A stretch of 64,000 nucleotides of DNA from CAURNT01 sp963539215 (lineage in GTDB: Bacteria > Fusobacteriota > Fusobacteriia > Fusobacteriales > Leptotrichiaceae). Shown piece after piece: positions 55,101-63,587 of the stretch. The stretch is taken from positions 1-64,000 of the forward strand of contig CAUTJT010000004.1 of the NCBI GenBank assembly GCA_963539215.1, written 5' to 3'. The notes beneath the pieces are model-generated. The model was given only the letters and a program-made list of their open reading frames with translations, made no database searches and was not told the DNA's origin. Position 1 is the first letter of the stretch; each line of letters begins with the position of its first letter. The position numbers and the translations under genes were made by a program.

Positions 55101-57033
55101 ATGATTGTATTAAAAATCTATATAAAGTATTTGAATTATAGAAATCTGCAGCTTTTTGTTTTTGTTCATCTGTCATATTATCAAGTTGAATATAATCATC
55201 ATAATTCAATTCTCCACCATAAGACATGTTTATAAGCTTGATATTTTTATTTTCATCTAAAATTTTTGGTAAATATTGTCCAACTTTTCCACCACTTACA
55301 CCTTTTCCATCTGCATGTCCTATAGATAAAACGTTAAAATTAATATCTGTATAAGGTATTTTATCTGATTCTTTAATATTTTTAATTTTAAGAGCCTGTG
55401 ATATAACAAAATCATAATATTCTTTTAAATATTTAGCTCTTTCTTCAGTAGTTAGTTCTCTTTCCTTTTTACCAAATTCTTTAACTTTACCCTCTATTGA
55501 TGGTTTTAAATATCTTTCCATTCTCTTTTTAATTTCTTCTTTTACAATAACAAATTCTGTTTTATCAGGATTATCTTCTATCAATTTATTTAACGCTGAT
55601 TCCAATAAAGTCTTAAGCCTTTCATCACTTACTCTATTTTTATCATTTACCTTATTTCCTTCATTTCCTATAGCATGTATTTGATTAGCTGTCCACCAAG
55701 TATCCGCATGATAACTTAATTCATCTATCATAGTACCTATTACAGTAGCTCCATGTGTTTTTTCAAGTAAAGCATATTTTCTTTCATATCCTGTCAATTT
55801 ATCATCAACAAATTTAAATTTAGGGTCTGTATAATAAGGTGTTTGTCTATATGTTCTATTTTCTATTTCTGGAGTTATATCAAAGAATGAATTATCAGCT
55901 ATTGCTACTGTTGGTCCATTAAAATCTACAAAAACATTATCTTCACGAGAGTATAACACTTTACCATTTTGTATTATTTCTCTTACAACTCTATGTTTCC
56001 CAACTGTAGGTTTACTTGGATCTTCATCTAAAATTCTAGTATTGAATACTAAATCATTATCAAAATTTTTAGCATTTTCATCATCTGTTTTTGCTTTTAA
56101 TCTTGATATTTTATACTCATCAAATCCACCCAATATACTCTTACCATCTGCACTAAATTTAAGAGATACTTTATTTAAATCAGTTAATAATTGATCATAA
56201 TTATTAGAATAATCTTCTAGTTTATCACCAAAAGAAATAGTTTTCTTGACAAATTGATCACGTTCAGAAACTATTCCATTAACACGTACTCTTACAAGTA
56301 CCTCTTTTTCTCCAACCATATCATCAAGATCTAGATATTTATTAAAATCAGAGCCCTTACCAGTAGTTTCTAATAAACTCACTCCATCTTCTTTTTTAAT
56401 ATATGCATTAACTACACTTAATTCTATTCTATTATTATCCAAATTTTTCTTTAAATCTTTATATCTAGCTATTTCTGGATAATATTTATTAAATACATCT
56501 TTTAAAGGATCTATCTCATTTATTGGCTTATTTATTTTTATTGTTTCTTCTTTACCTGTATCTAGACTTCTTAACGTTACATATACATACTTCTTCGTTA
56601 AATCTGTTACTGTTTTACGATTAATTCTTTTTGGAACACTTGAATCTGTACCATCATATTTAGTATTAGGTATACTATCTATTGTTATATTATATTTTTC
56701 ATTACTAACATCAGGATAATTAGCGTATTCAGGATCTGTTTCTTTATAGCTTTGTGATGAATATGTAATATTAGTTTTGTAAATTATAGTTTCAGAATCT
56801 ATATAATCTCCATCTAATTGTTCTCCCTTATATACATAATCTCCTCTAATATCAAAATTATCACTAGTATATTCTGTTGTATAATCCGCTAAGTTATCAT
56901 CTTCTTTTTTTAACACTACAATTTCAGCTTTTTTACCAAAATTTTCTTTTTTTTCTTCTTTATTATTTATAGAACTACAGCTAGTTAAAGCTACCAATCC
57001 TAGTGTTATTTTTAAGATATTATTTATTCTCAT
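52105..57033 (-). CDS. Lipidated subtilisin-like (S8) serine protease autotransporter, copy 2
   Basis: 1642 residues, paralogue of the 1770-residue protein at 38.5-43.8 kb. The lipobox is LTSC with C19. The S8 triad is D at about 381 (VAIADNSF), H at about 426 (THGATVIGTM) and S at about 924 (GSSFAAPRVTAV). Shared pre-protease blocks include YxDLDD(I/M)VGxK and LKFSxDGKxIxGGF. An autotransporter beta repeat (GSLALDGNNTYTGPTTVEEG) precedes a barrel of about 280 residues ending LGIKYTF. An A8 tract lies just after the lipobox (near codon 28). It starts 12 nt after the 760-residue barrel gene, the same pairing as copy 1. It is probably a surface-tethered protease acting on other exported proteins. 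Confidence 0.88.
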   Translation of the reverse strand: MRINNILKITLGLVALTSCSSINNKEEKKENFGKKAEIVVLKKEDDNLADYTTEYTSDNFDIRGDYVYKGEQLDGDYIDSETIIYKTNITYSSQSYKETDPEYANYPDVSNEKYNITIDSIPNTKYDGTDSSVPKRINRKTVTDLTKKYVYVTLRSLDTGKEETIKINKPINEIDPLKDVFNKYYPEIARYKDLKKNLDNNRIELSVVNAYIKKEDGVSLLETTGKGSDFNKYLDLDDMVGEKEVLVRVRVNGIVSERDQFVKKTISFGDKLEDYSNNYDQLLTDLNKVSLKFSADGKSILGGFDEYKISRLKAKTDDENAKNFDNDLVFNTRILDEDPSKPTVGKHRVVREIIQNGKVLYSREDNVFVDFNGPTVAIADNSFFDITPEIENRTYRQTPYYTDPKFKFVDDKLTGYERKYALLEKTHGATVIGTMIDELSYHADTWWTANQIHAIGNEGNKVNDKNRVSDERLKTLLESALNKLIEDNPDKTEFVIVKEEIKKRMERYLKPSIEGKVKEFGKKERELTTEERAKYLKEYYDFVISQALKIKNIKESDKIPYTDINFNVLSIGHADGKGVSGGKVGQYLPKILDENKNIKLINMSYGGELNYDDYIQLDNMTDEQKQKAADFYNSNTLYRFLIQSWLKSERENGREFVSKGRTEVFDSLELYDYFKNKKEITKEDFDKLVRYRMVLTEAGIKNAKEFSAANHDILMVRAMGNTYNSGRVDLTNFKANGDKILIQSPDLKFNNDFASVPSIINYLGSKDARENGQDYKYDYSYRKNMVNVVGIASKMSVYGSNSTNNFLGYGVGSASIPALKNKNLTTGMYDNYVSLVKELNEIRKNPDKYPVEYQREIEDQIMYIEAYASRNGHKGNVFSLTRAGSSKLWAMAAPGEYIYVSDVDNQGNKITDDYKYRINFGSSFAAPRVTAVGSLVQKTFPWMSAHQIKQTLLTTAKDDYIESSNGLATGIYGVDENIGWGILDKTSAIKGPARFVKALTHETGDENFIANIPSGNYVFGNNIAGAFDITRYMVSRGQFTKEEVDQINKAANEDEARKLFQDKVNSYISKLSFEERELFLDAGLTKKGKGSLALDGNNTYTGPTTVEEGTLIVRGGMRSNITVDKGAKLKLDINNEDLKGNDKKDQHTIRANVTNFGELYSYSDNDAIAGKYTPVRGSKTYVSPISLLSIASIDLSQTDNFTVDVLKSRGISKKIFKEIKVFEAKANSNEVLTRVKLGVYPISQLLSFSLEYKNNTLVGKIIKGGFEKGAEDKRPGNDRPPFIDELEEKLKADREKLDKEAEERLHGSTGNQPKPAASNNRLDKIGEALDSILYATLKDSRTIDGETLADSLTAAYTVSSLKLNENNKLLNESLLNKKVALFTNLVNEFNISKDSINRIDINSRVNGLNVNLGYRFGDFRFFLGGEFLNGNHTQDDIVSTKFNSLGINGIIKYIKDNYEFDATIATNTLFKKVYKDYLFESRKEHDQNQFTVSEHLNFGYKFNSLKNLEVKPYLGIDLYTFVFNKYDSEDGLLGIKYDLQSNTKLAARLGVNTKYVLNNKLNLGFDAAYTKWLTDPTIRLKVKSSAYEDIKNEVSSVKLPDNEFRANLSLNYTPTDKLSVKFTYGNKNLSTQNINLGIKYTF

Positions 57034-57045
57034 TAAAATTTCCTC

Positions 57046-59280
57046 CTACCATGTATAATTTAACTCAAATCCAAATTTTGGAGATATTTTTCTTAATTTA
57101 AACTCTCTATCTTTTGGACCATAAGTTCCTTCATCACTTCTCTTCTTATCTGTTATTTTATTAATAACCTTTTTAGATATAGTTATAGGAACCTCTATTT
57201 TACCTGTAAATGATAATTTATCAGTAAAATCATATTTTAAAGATGTAGAAGGTTTGAATTCAATTTTACCTCCAATATTATTAACAAAATTATCCTGAGT
57301 AGATGCTTGTAACTCTATTCTCTTCTCTTCATCATCTTCTTTAGTATTTCTAAGTTTTGATTTTTTTTCTTTAGTCAATGCTATTAAGTCAAGTTCAAAT
57401 CTTGTATCAAGTCCTGATTTTAAAGTAAACTTATCAAATTTCTTAGTGTAATTCATATCCAAACTAGTAACATATTGTTGAATTAATAAAAGTAGGTCCC
57501 CTTTTACATTATATGGTCTTGAATGTGCATCATTAATTCTATCTATATCTAAATCTCCTTTAAATATATATCCCGGAACCAAATGATCAATAGAAGATTC
57601 TTTAGGTTTTGGTTTAGGAAAATTAATTTCTACATCATCGTTAATTTTAGGATTTTCTGGTTGCTTCGGAATTTCACTTTTGGGTATATAAGGAACTTTT
57701 CCACCATCTAATATATATCCTATTTCATATTCATGATTAAATCCAATTTTAGATGCTATATCAAATTTTTCATCCTCATTATCTATAACCTTATATCCAA
57801 GTTCTGCTTTAAGACCATAATTACCCTTTATAGTATCCAAATATATTCTCTTTTGAACATCATTAATAGTTGTTAGCTCCATCTTATTTTGTCCACTAAC
57901 TTTAAGATTTAATTTATCAGTTATATCATATGCAACATTTCCTTTTTGCTCAAAAGTTCCAGTTATTTTAATAATACTATATTTATGTAATTTAAATTCA
58001 GTTTTATTTAAAATAGAACTATTAACATTTAACTTATCTTTAGAATAAGACCATTCTAGATTCATTTCTGGAGTATGGTTATTTATTAAATATTCCGATT
58101 TATATATTCCTTCAGTTAAAGGAATTACTAATTCTCCACTATATTTTAAATTAGGGGTTAATTTAAAATCATTTATTATATAATCTTTAGCTACATCTAA
58201 AACATATTTTGGTTTAATATTAGCCCATAATTCATATTTTTTACTATTTAAATAGTTAATAGTTTCATATTTAGATGAAAGTAAAAGACTATTTGATAAT
58301 TTAAATCCTAAAATATTATTAACAGCTTTTCCATCAATATCAAAATATAGTCTATGATTATCTATATCTGTTTTATCATAAAAATTAGGACCCGCTATTA
58401 AATATCCATGATCTTTAAAATTAGCAGTTAAGCTATATTTATCTTCTTTATTATTAAAAGTATACTTAGTATCAAATTCTTGTCTATATCTTCTTACAAA
58501 ATTATTAAGAAATACAAATTGTTCATTATCTTCATTTTCTTTTTCTTCTTTATATGGTAATGCAAAAGATCTAAGATTTAAATTAAAGTTATGTTTAAAC
58601 TCTAATTTTTGATTTTCATTAATATCATAATTTAAACTAGATATATTTTTAAATGTAGGATATCCTTTTTGATACTTAACAATATTATTAGCATAATATT
58701 CTGTATCTAAACCTATTTTTAAATTATTTATTGGTTTAAAATAAATACCTGCATTAAACTTAGTATCTCCACCTAAATATTTTTTATCACCATCAATATA
58801 TTCATAATCAAATGTATCTTCATATGCTATTTCAGAACCATTTCTTATACTTTTTCTAGCATAATTATCTAGGTAATACTCAAATCCAACATTTGATCCA
58901 AATTTTAAATTTTCATTATTATTTTTCCAATTTATAAAAACTTTTCCTTGAACGTCATGATTTAAACTTTTGTTTTCTCTTATTTTATTATATTGTTCAT
59001 TATCCCAGTCATTTACTAGTATATTTACTCTTGAGGACTTAAAATTACCTCCAAAACTTATTCCTGTTTCCTTATCAGATAATTTCAAATCAACAAGACC
59101 TAAATTATACCCCGCATTAGAAAAATAAAAACCTTTTTCATCTACCTTAGTTGTTGTATCATCTTCTTGTGACTTAAAATTAAAATCTAAATCTCCACTA
59201 ATCTTTAAATTTCCTTCTAAAGATAAACTAACTGTGCTTAATAACAGTATTGCATTTAAAAGAAATATATTTTTCTTCAT
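57046..59280 (-). CDS. Large outer-membrane beta-barrel protein paired with S8 autotransporter copy 2
   Basis: About 744 residues from ATG 59280, which is 5 nt after GGGAG; the frame extends upstream to 59328 without support. The signal peptide is MKKNIFLLNAILLLSTVSLS, cleaved before LEGNLKIS. The body is amphipathic beta strands ending FELNYTW. One proline-rich insert (PKQPENPKINDD, near 575) probably forms a surface loop. Paralogous to the 705-residue protein: shared FKSSR...NDWD and KKVINKITDKKRSD near the C-terminus. Function unknown. Confidence 0.75.
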   Translation of the reverse strand: MKKNIFLLNAILLLSTVSLSLEGNLKISGDLDFNFKSQEDDTTTKVDEKGFYFSNAGYNLGLVDLKLSDKETGISFGGNFKSSRVNILVNDWDNEQYNKIRENKSLNHDVQGKVFINWKNNNENLKFGSNVGFEYYLDNYARKSIRNGSEIAYEDTFDYEYIDGDKKYLGGDTKFNAGIYFKPINNLKIGLDTEYYANNIVKYQKGYPTFKNISSLNYDINENQKLEFKHNFNLNLRSFALPYKEEKENEDNEQFVFLNNFVRRYRQEFDTKYTFNNKEDKYSLTANFKDHGYLIAGPNFYDKTDIDNHRLYFDIDGKAVNNILGFKLSNSLLLSSKYETINYLNSKKYELWANIKPKYVLDVAKDYIINDFKLTPNLKYSGELVIPLTEGIYKSEYLINNHTPEMNLEWSYSKDKLNVNSSILNKTEFKLHKYSIIKITGTFEQKGNVAYDITDKLNLKVSGQNKMELTTINDVQKRIYLDTIKGNYGLKAELGYKVIDNEDEKFDIASKIGFNHEYEIGYILDGGKVPYIPKSEIPKQPENPKINDDVEINFPKPKPKESSIDHLVPGYIFKGDLDIDRINDAHSRPYNVKGDLLLLIQQYVTSLDMNYTKKFDKFTLKSGLDTRFELDLIALTKEKKSKLRNTKEDDEEKRIELQASTQDNFVNNIGGKIEFKPSTSLKYDFTDKLSFTGKIEVPITISKKVINKITDKKRSDEGTYGPKDREFKLRKISPKFGFELNYTW

Positions 59281-59311
59281 ACATTCTCCCTTCAATTTAT
59301 AAATATTTAAA

Positions 59312-59341
59312 ATTTTAACATAAAACACACATTAATTTCAA
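59312..59341 (-). promoter_or_regulatory. Promoter of barrel/S8-autotransporter operon 2
   Basis: Minus strand: TTGAAA (59341-59336), 18-bp spacer, TAAAAT (59317-59312), with TG at the extended -10 position. Confidence 0.55.
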
Positions 59342-59410
59342 TGATAATTCTAAGAGTTTTTGATATATTTTATTTATGATTGTAATATATATTATATATT
59401 GTTAAATATA

Positions 59411-59446
59411 AAAACCCTCTACATTTTTCATTAGAGGGTTTTTTAT
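59411..59446 (-). terminator. Terminator of the acyl-AMP ligase fusion gene
   Basis: AACCCTCTA (59413-59421) pairs perfectly with TAGAGGGTT (59432-59440). T-runs on both sides, so it can act in either direction; the gene using it is the minus-strand one ending at 59459. Confidence 0.85.
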
Positions 59447-59458
59447 CATTATTCTATT

Positions 59459-61942
59459 TTATTTTACATAATATCCTTTTGCTTTATCAACTATTTCAGA
59501 ATAGCTTAATCCTTCAGGTTTAATTTCACCTAAATAACTAACTTCTAATTTATATGGTCTTGGGAACTTCATATATCTTGAAAATGCATTAAATGCTCCA
59601 TCTATTTTAAGACAAGTTATTGGTATATTTAATTCTTTAGCAATTATTGCAAAAGATTTTTTAAATTCAGTAATATTACCATCTTTTGTTCTAGTTCCTT
59701 CTGGGAATATCATAACATTTTTCCCATCTTTTAAAACTCCTGCGACTGACTCTATAGTTTCTTTAATATTATTTTCAATATCTAATAATAAAACATTAGA
59801 GTTATTTGCAACAAATTTCATAAATGCAGATTTAAAATACCAATCTATAGCTAAAGAATGCGTCTTTCTAAGTATATTATTATCTATTAAAAGACTAAGT
59901 GCTAATACATCTAAGAAACTTTCATGATTAGCTATAAATATTTGAGGTTTATCAGTTATTTTATCCGATCCTTTAACTGAAATTCTAAAGTAAATTTTAA
60001 ATAATAACCATATAAGTGGTTTAATTAAAGGTATTAATATTCCATCTTTAACACTAACTTTAGGTGCTTTTTCTATGATTCTTGTCCATTCATTACCTTC
60101 TTGTGTATTTGTCATATTACCTTTTCCAGAAATTAATTTAGCCAATTTATTTAAACTCAAGTTATTTCTAAATTCTTGTTCATCAAGAGTTAATCCATAA
60201 CTTGTTTCTATAAATGTTCTTAATTCTATTTGATCTAAAGAATCAAGTCCAAACTCTATCTCTAAATCCTTATCAGGATGTGGATATTTACCTTTCATAT
60301 TAAATATGAATTTTTTTAACCTTAAATATTCTGGTGTATCTGGTTCATCAAATTTAATTTCATCTTTAACTTCATCTTGAGATAAATAAACATCTTTAAG
60401 CATAAATCTACGCGTTTTACCTATACGTGTCTTAGGTAATTCATTTTCTGTTATTCTATATTCTAATATTTTTTCATAATTATGAACAGAAGCATTATAG
60501 AATTCTACTACATCCTTAATATGAGCATGTATATTAGAAACATTCTTATTTCTAACTTCTTCTTTGTCTATAACTATTAAAGCTGAAAGCTTATCATTAT
60601 TTCCAAATATTCCAACTTCTTTAATTATACCAGCAGCTTTTTCAAGTAATTTAAATTCAAGTTTTTCAGGATCAACATTTTTACCATTTGAAAGAACTAT
60701 CATAGCATTTTTACGTCCTACTATAGTAATATATCCATCCTTATCCATTTCAGCTAAGTCACCTGTTTTAAACCATCCATCTTCAGTTATTACCTCTTTT
60801 GTTTTTTCTGGTTTATTATAATAACCTTTCATAACAATAGGACCTCTAACCCATAATTCTTCTTCTACTATTTTTATTTCAACGTTTTCAACAGGAAGTC
60901 CAACCGTACCAACTTTTTTACCGTGATCTGGAGTAGATCCTGATATTAAAGGTGATGTTTCTGTTAATCCATATCCTTCAGAATATTCAAATCCTATAGT
61001 ATCAAAAAATTCTATCATTTCAGGATTAGATTTGGCACCTCCAGCTAAGAAGTCACGTATATGTCCTCCAAATTTATCATGTGCTTTTTTAAATACAAGT
61101 TTTGAAAAAGCCGGACTCTTTAATTTGTTTGCAATTGAATATATTGTTCTTGTAATCCACTTAGAATCTATAGTATCTTTAAGTGCTTTATAGAATAAAT
61201 AATATACTCTTGGAACAAGTATTAACATAGTAACTCTATTTTTTTCTAAAGCCGCAAGTATATCCTTACTTGATAATTTTTCAACTAATACCACTGATAA
61301 CTGTGTTTCATGATACATCACTATTAAATTAGTTATCATAAGTGGTAATATATGATGAAATGGTAGTACTGCTATTAATTGATCATCTTCTTTAAGATTT
61401 TTTACAGATTTTATAGAATCAACTTGACTTAATATATTTCCATAACTAAGCATTACCCCCTTAGGGTTACCTGTAGTTCCTGAAGTATATAGCATAACAG
61501 CTGTATCTTCCCACTCAGGATGATTTGTAATTCTATCACATTTTTTAATCTCTTCTAATTCTTCAGAATCTATTTTAAAATCATCTACATTAAATATTTT
61601 AATTTCCTTACCTAAATCTTCAACTGCTTTAGTTGCAACTTCTATAGTTGTATTAGATACAAAAATAGATTCTGCATCTGAATCTTCTAAAAAGTATTTT
61701 AATTCATCTACACTAGAAGATGCATCTACAGTTATAGGAACTGACCCTATATCCCATATAGCATAAAAAGCGTATATCCATTCCTTTCTATTTTCAAACA
61801 TTAATATATTAAATGATTTTTCTCTATTTGTATGTACAAAATGTTTAGAGTAGTATTTAACATAATTTACTAATTCTTCATGAGTTATATGATTATTCTC
61901 AAAATCTACTATTGCAAGTTTATTTGATTTTTTTAAAAACAT
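59459..61942 (-). CDS. Acyl-AMP ligase / acyl-carrier / PlsC-type acyltransferase fusion
   Basis: 827 residues with three modules. Residues about 1-510: ANL-family adenylate-forming ligase, P-loop LYTSGTTGNPKGVM near 150-163, then GYGLTETSP and GWFKTGD. About 535-610: acyl-carrier-like domain with phosphopantetheine serine in GLDSLDQIEL. About 640-827: glycerolipid acyltransferase with NHESFLD (HX4D) and FPEGTRT. E. coli Aas, which reacylates lysophospholipids, has acyltransferase first, ligase second and no carrier domain; here the order is reversed with a carrier between. A plausible role is loading exogenous or recycled fatty acid and passing it to a glycerolipid. It has its own promoter and terminator. 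Confidence 0.85.
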   Translation of the reverse strand: MFLKKSNKLAIVDFENNHITHEELVNYVKYYSKHFVHTNREKSFNILMFENRKEWIYAFYAIWDIGSVPITVDASSSVDELKYFLEDSDAESIFVSNTTIEVATKAVEDLGKEIKIFNVDDFKIDSEELEEIKKCDRITNHPEWEDTAVMLYTSGTTGNPKGVMLSYGNILSQVDSIKSVKNLKEDDQLIAVLPFHHILPLMITNLIVMYHETQLSVVLVEKLSSKDILAALEKNRVTMLILVPRVYYLFYKALKDTIDSKWITRTIYSIANKLKSPAFSKLVFKKAHDKFGGHIRDFLAGGAKSNPEMIEFFDTIGFEYSEGYGLTETSPLISGSTPDHGKKVGTVGLPVENVEIKIVEEELWVRGPIVMKGYYNKPEKTKEVITEDGWFKTGDLAEMDKDGYITIVGRKNAMIVLSNGKNVDPEKLEFKLLEKAAGIIKEVGIFGNNDKLSALIVIDKEEVRNKNVSNIHAHIKDVVEFYNASVHNYEKILEYRITENELPKTRIGKTRRFMLKDVYLSQDEVKDEIKFDEPDTPEYLRLKKFIFNMKGKYPHPDKDLEIEFGLDSLDQIELRTFIETSYGLTLDEQEFRNNLSLNKLAKLISGKGNMTNTQEGNEWTRIIEKAPKVSVKDGILIPLIKPLIWLLFKIYFRISVKGSDKITDKPQIFIANHESFLDVLALSLLIDNNILRKTHSLAIDWYFKSAFMKFVANNSNVLLLDIENNIKETIESVAGVLKDGKNVMIFPEGTRTKDGNITEFKKSFAIIAKELNIPITCLKIDGAFNAFSRYMKFPRPYKLEVSYLGEIKPEGLSYSEIVDKAKGYYVK

Positions 61943-61972
61943 ATATTCTCCTTTCTTTTATGTATTACCTAT

Positions 61973-62001
61973 ATTATATATCCTTTTTTTAAATTTTACA
62001 A
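61973..62001 (-). promoter_or_regulatory. Promoter of the acyl-AMP ligase fusion gene
   Basis: Minus strand: TTGTAA (62001-61996), 17-bp spacer, TATAAT (61978-61973), about 30 nt before the ATG. A T-rich stretch here also lies beyond the DUF2721 stop at 62044. Confidence 0.55.
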
Positions 62002-62043
62002 GTATTAAATTTTTTTAACACATATAGCACAATTAAAAAGTTT

Positions 62044-62427
62044 TTACTTCTTATCACACTTATTTAAATGTATATCTAAAGCTTGTAAAGATATTCTTAT
62101 CTCTACCAATGAGTATATCAACGATAATATCATTAATACAAGACTTATACCAAATATAATTTTACCTAATATATTAAACGATAAAAATATAAATAACATT
62201 GAAAAAACACAAAGAAGTAAACTAAAAACTCCTAAATATTGCATTTTTCTAATATACATCATTCTTAATTTTAAATTTTTTATTTGTTCTAATTCATATT
62301 CATCTATAGTACAAACATTCATATGTCTAATTATTGAAGCAAGAGCTAAAAATCTATTTGTATAAGCTAATAATAACAATGAAATAGCTGGAAACATTAC
62401 AGCTGGTGTAGTAATATCTAAACCCAT
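62044..62427 (-). CDS. DUF2721-family small membrane protein
   Basis: 127 residues with three hydrophobic segments: about 8-30 (ITTPAVMFPAISLLLLAYTN), 65-90 and 92-115. The opening motif with TNRFLALASIIR is characteristic of DUF2721 proteins, whose function is unknown. It follows lplA by 9 nt and ends in a charged tail (LNKCDKK). No role beyond the inner membrane can be given. Confidence 0.72.
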   Translation of the reverse strand: MGLDITTPAVMFPAISLLLLAYTNRFLALASIIRHMNVCTIDEYELEQIKNLKLRMMYIRKMQYLGVFSLLLCVFSMLFIFLSFNILGKIIFGISLVLMILSLIYSLVEIRISLQALDIHLNKCDKK

Positions 62428-62436
62428 AATTCACAC

Positions 62437-63426
62437 CTACCCTACTATAACCTCTGCAACTTCTTCTGGTGTTATTCCTGCAAAATATCTAGATAAATTA
62501 ATACTATTAAGAACTTTTAAAACATCTTCTCTCTCATATTTTGTACCTTTTAAAACTTCTTCAACTGCTGAAACATCTTCTATACCAAAGAAATCTCCAT
62601 ATATTTTGATATTATCTATCTTAGATTCTATAACATTTGCATATATTTCTATCTTACCTTTTTCAAACTTATGTGATCTTGTAATATTATATTCAGGAGA
62701 TTTCCCATAATTCCAATCCCAATTTCCAAATTTTTCTTTACGAGCTTTTTCTATCTCTTTAATATCTTCTTCAGTAAATCTATATTCATGAATTTCTGGA
62801 TACTCTTTTTTCATATATTCTAATAGTAAATCTCTAAACTGTATAACATCTATTTTTTCTGGTAATTCATTTACTATATTTGTAACTCTTGCTCTAACTG
62901 ATTTAACTCCCTTAGATTCTATTTTATCTTTAGAAACTTTTAAAGCTTTTGCAAGAACTGAAAGATCTACATCAAATAATAAACATCCATGGTGCATAAT
63001 TCTTCCATTAATATACGCTTGTGCATTACCACAGAATTTTTTCCCGTCTATTTCTAAATCATTTCTTCCAGTAAATTCTGCCTTAACTCCTAAACTTTCT
63101 AAAGTTTTTATTACAGGTATAGAAAAACTCTTAAAGTCAAATGCCTTATCTTCACTTTCTTTTGAAATTATTGTGTAATTTAAATTATTATAATCGTGAT
63201 AAACTGCTCCACCACCACTGATTCTTCTTACAACTTCTATACCATTTTCCTTAACATAATCTCTATTAATTTCTTCTATAGTATTTTGATGTCTACCTAC
63301 TATTATAGAAGGTTTGTTAATCCATAGCATAAAAATCATATCTTCATCTAATAATTTTTTAAATGCATATTCTTCTGAAGCTATGTTAAAAGCTGTTTCA
63401 TTTGTATCACTAATAATGTAAATCAT
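62437..63426 (-). CDS. lplA: Lipoate-protein ligase A
   Basis: 329-residue enzyme attaching free lipoate, via lipoyl-AMP, to lipoyl-domain lysines. Signature RRISGGGAVYHDYNNLNYTI near residue 68-87, the catalytic Lys in NGRND(...)GKKFCGNAQ, and a C-terminal accessory domain of about 90 residues, as in the longer LplA form. Its likely substrate is the E3-borne lipoyl domain encoded at 15.1-16.9 kb. GGAG precedes ATG 63426 by 8 nt. Confidence 0.92.
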   Translation of the reverse strand: MIYIISDTNETAFNIASEEYAFKKLLDEDMIFMLWINKPSIIVGRHQNTIEEINRDYVKENGIEVVRRISGGGAVYHDYNNLNYTIISKESEDKAFDFKSFSIPVIKTLESLGVKAEFTGRNDLEIDGKKFCGNAQAYINGRIMHHGCLLFDVDLSVLAKALKVSKDKIESKGVKSVRARVTNIVNELPEKIDVIQFRDLLLEYMKKEYPEIHEYRFTEEDIKEIEKARKEKFGNWDWNYGKSPEYNITRSHKFEKGKIEIYANVIESKIDNIKIYGDFFGIEDVSAVEEVLKGTKYEREDVLKVLNSINLSRYFAGITPEEVAEVIVG

Positions 63427-63457
63427 ATCCTTTTCTCCTTTTAATCTTTTTATAAAT

Positions 63458-63466
63458 ATTATAACA
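63458..63466 (-). promoter_or_regulatory. Putative extended -10 promoter of lplA-DUF2721
   Basis: Minus strand TGTTATAAT (63466-63458), about 30 nt before the ATG. The -35 region is only A/T-rich. The 240-bp gap to the divergent dehydrogenase gene otherwise holds A/T tracts and the elements listed next. Confidence 0.4.
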
Positions 63467-63550
63467 TATTTTTTTATTATTGTATCTTTTATTTTTATTT
63501 TATTTTTATTTCATATTATGTAATTTTTATAAATAAATATAAATAAATAT

Positions 63551-63587
63551 AGTCAAATCTAAGGAAAGAATTAAAATAAATTTGACT
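63551..63587. promoter_or_regulatory. Inverted repeat overlapping the dehydrogenase -35 box, possible operator
   Basis: AGTCAAA (63551-63557) and TTTGACT (63581-63587) form perfect 7-bp inverted arms 23 bp apart; the second arm contains the -35 hexamer. A second, smaller pair GACTT (63584-63588) and AAGTC (63601-63605) flanks the spacer. This could bind a regulator; chance is possible in AT-rich DNA. Confidence 0.35.

Noticed and set aside
38471..59280. Cassette duplication as a mobile element
   Set aside because: No transposase, integrase, target-site duplication or terminal inverted repeats are seen at either end; the paralogues are strongly diverged, so this is an old duplication.
63528..63552. 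Short direct repeats of AAATAAATAT
   Set aside because: Low-complexity A/T sequence; no spacer structure like a CRISPR and too short for a meaningful tandem repeat.
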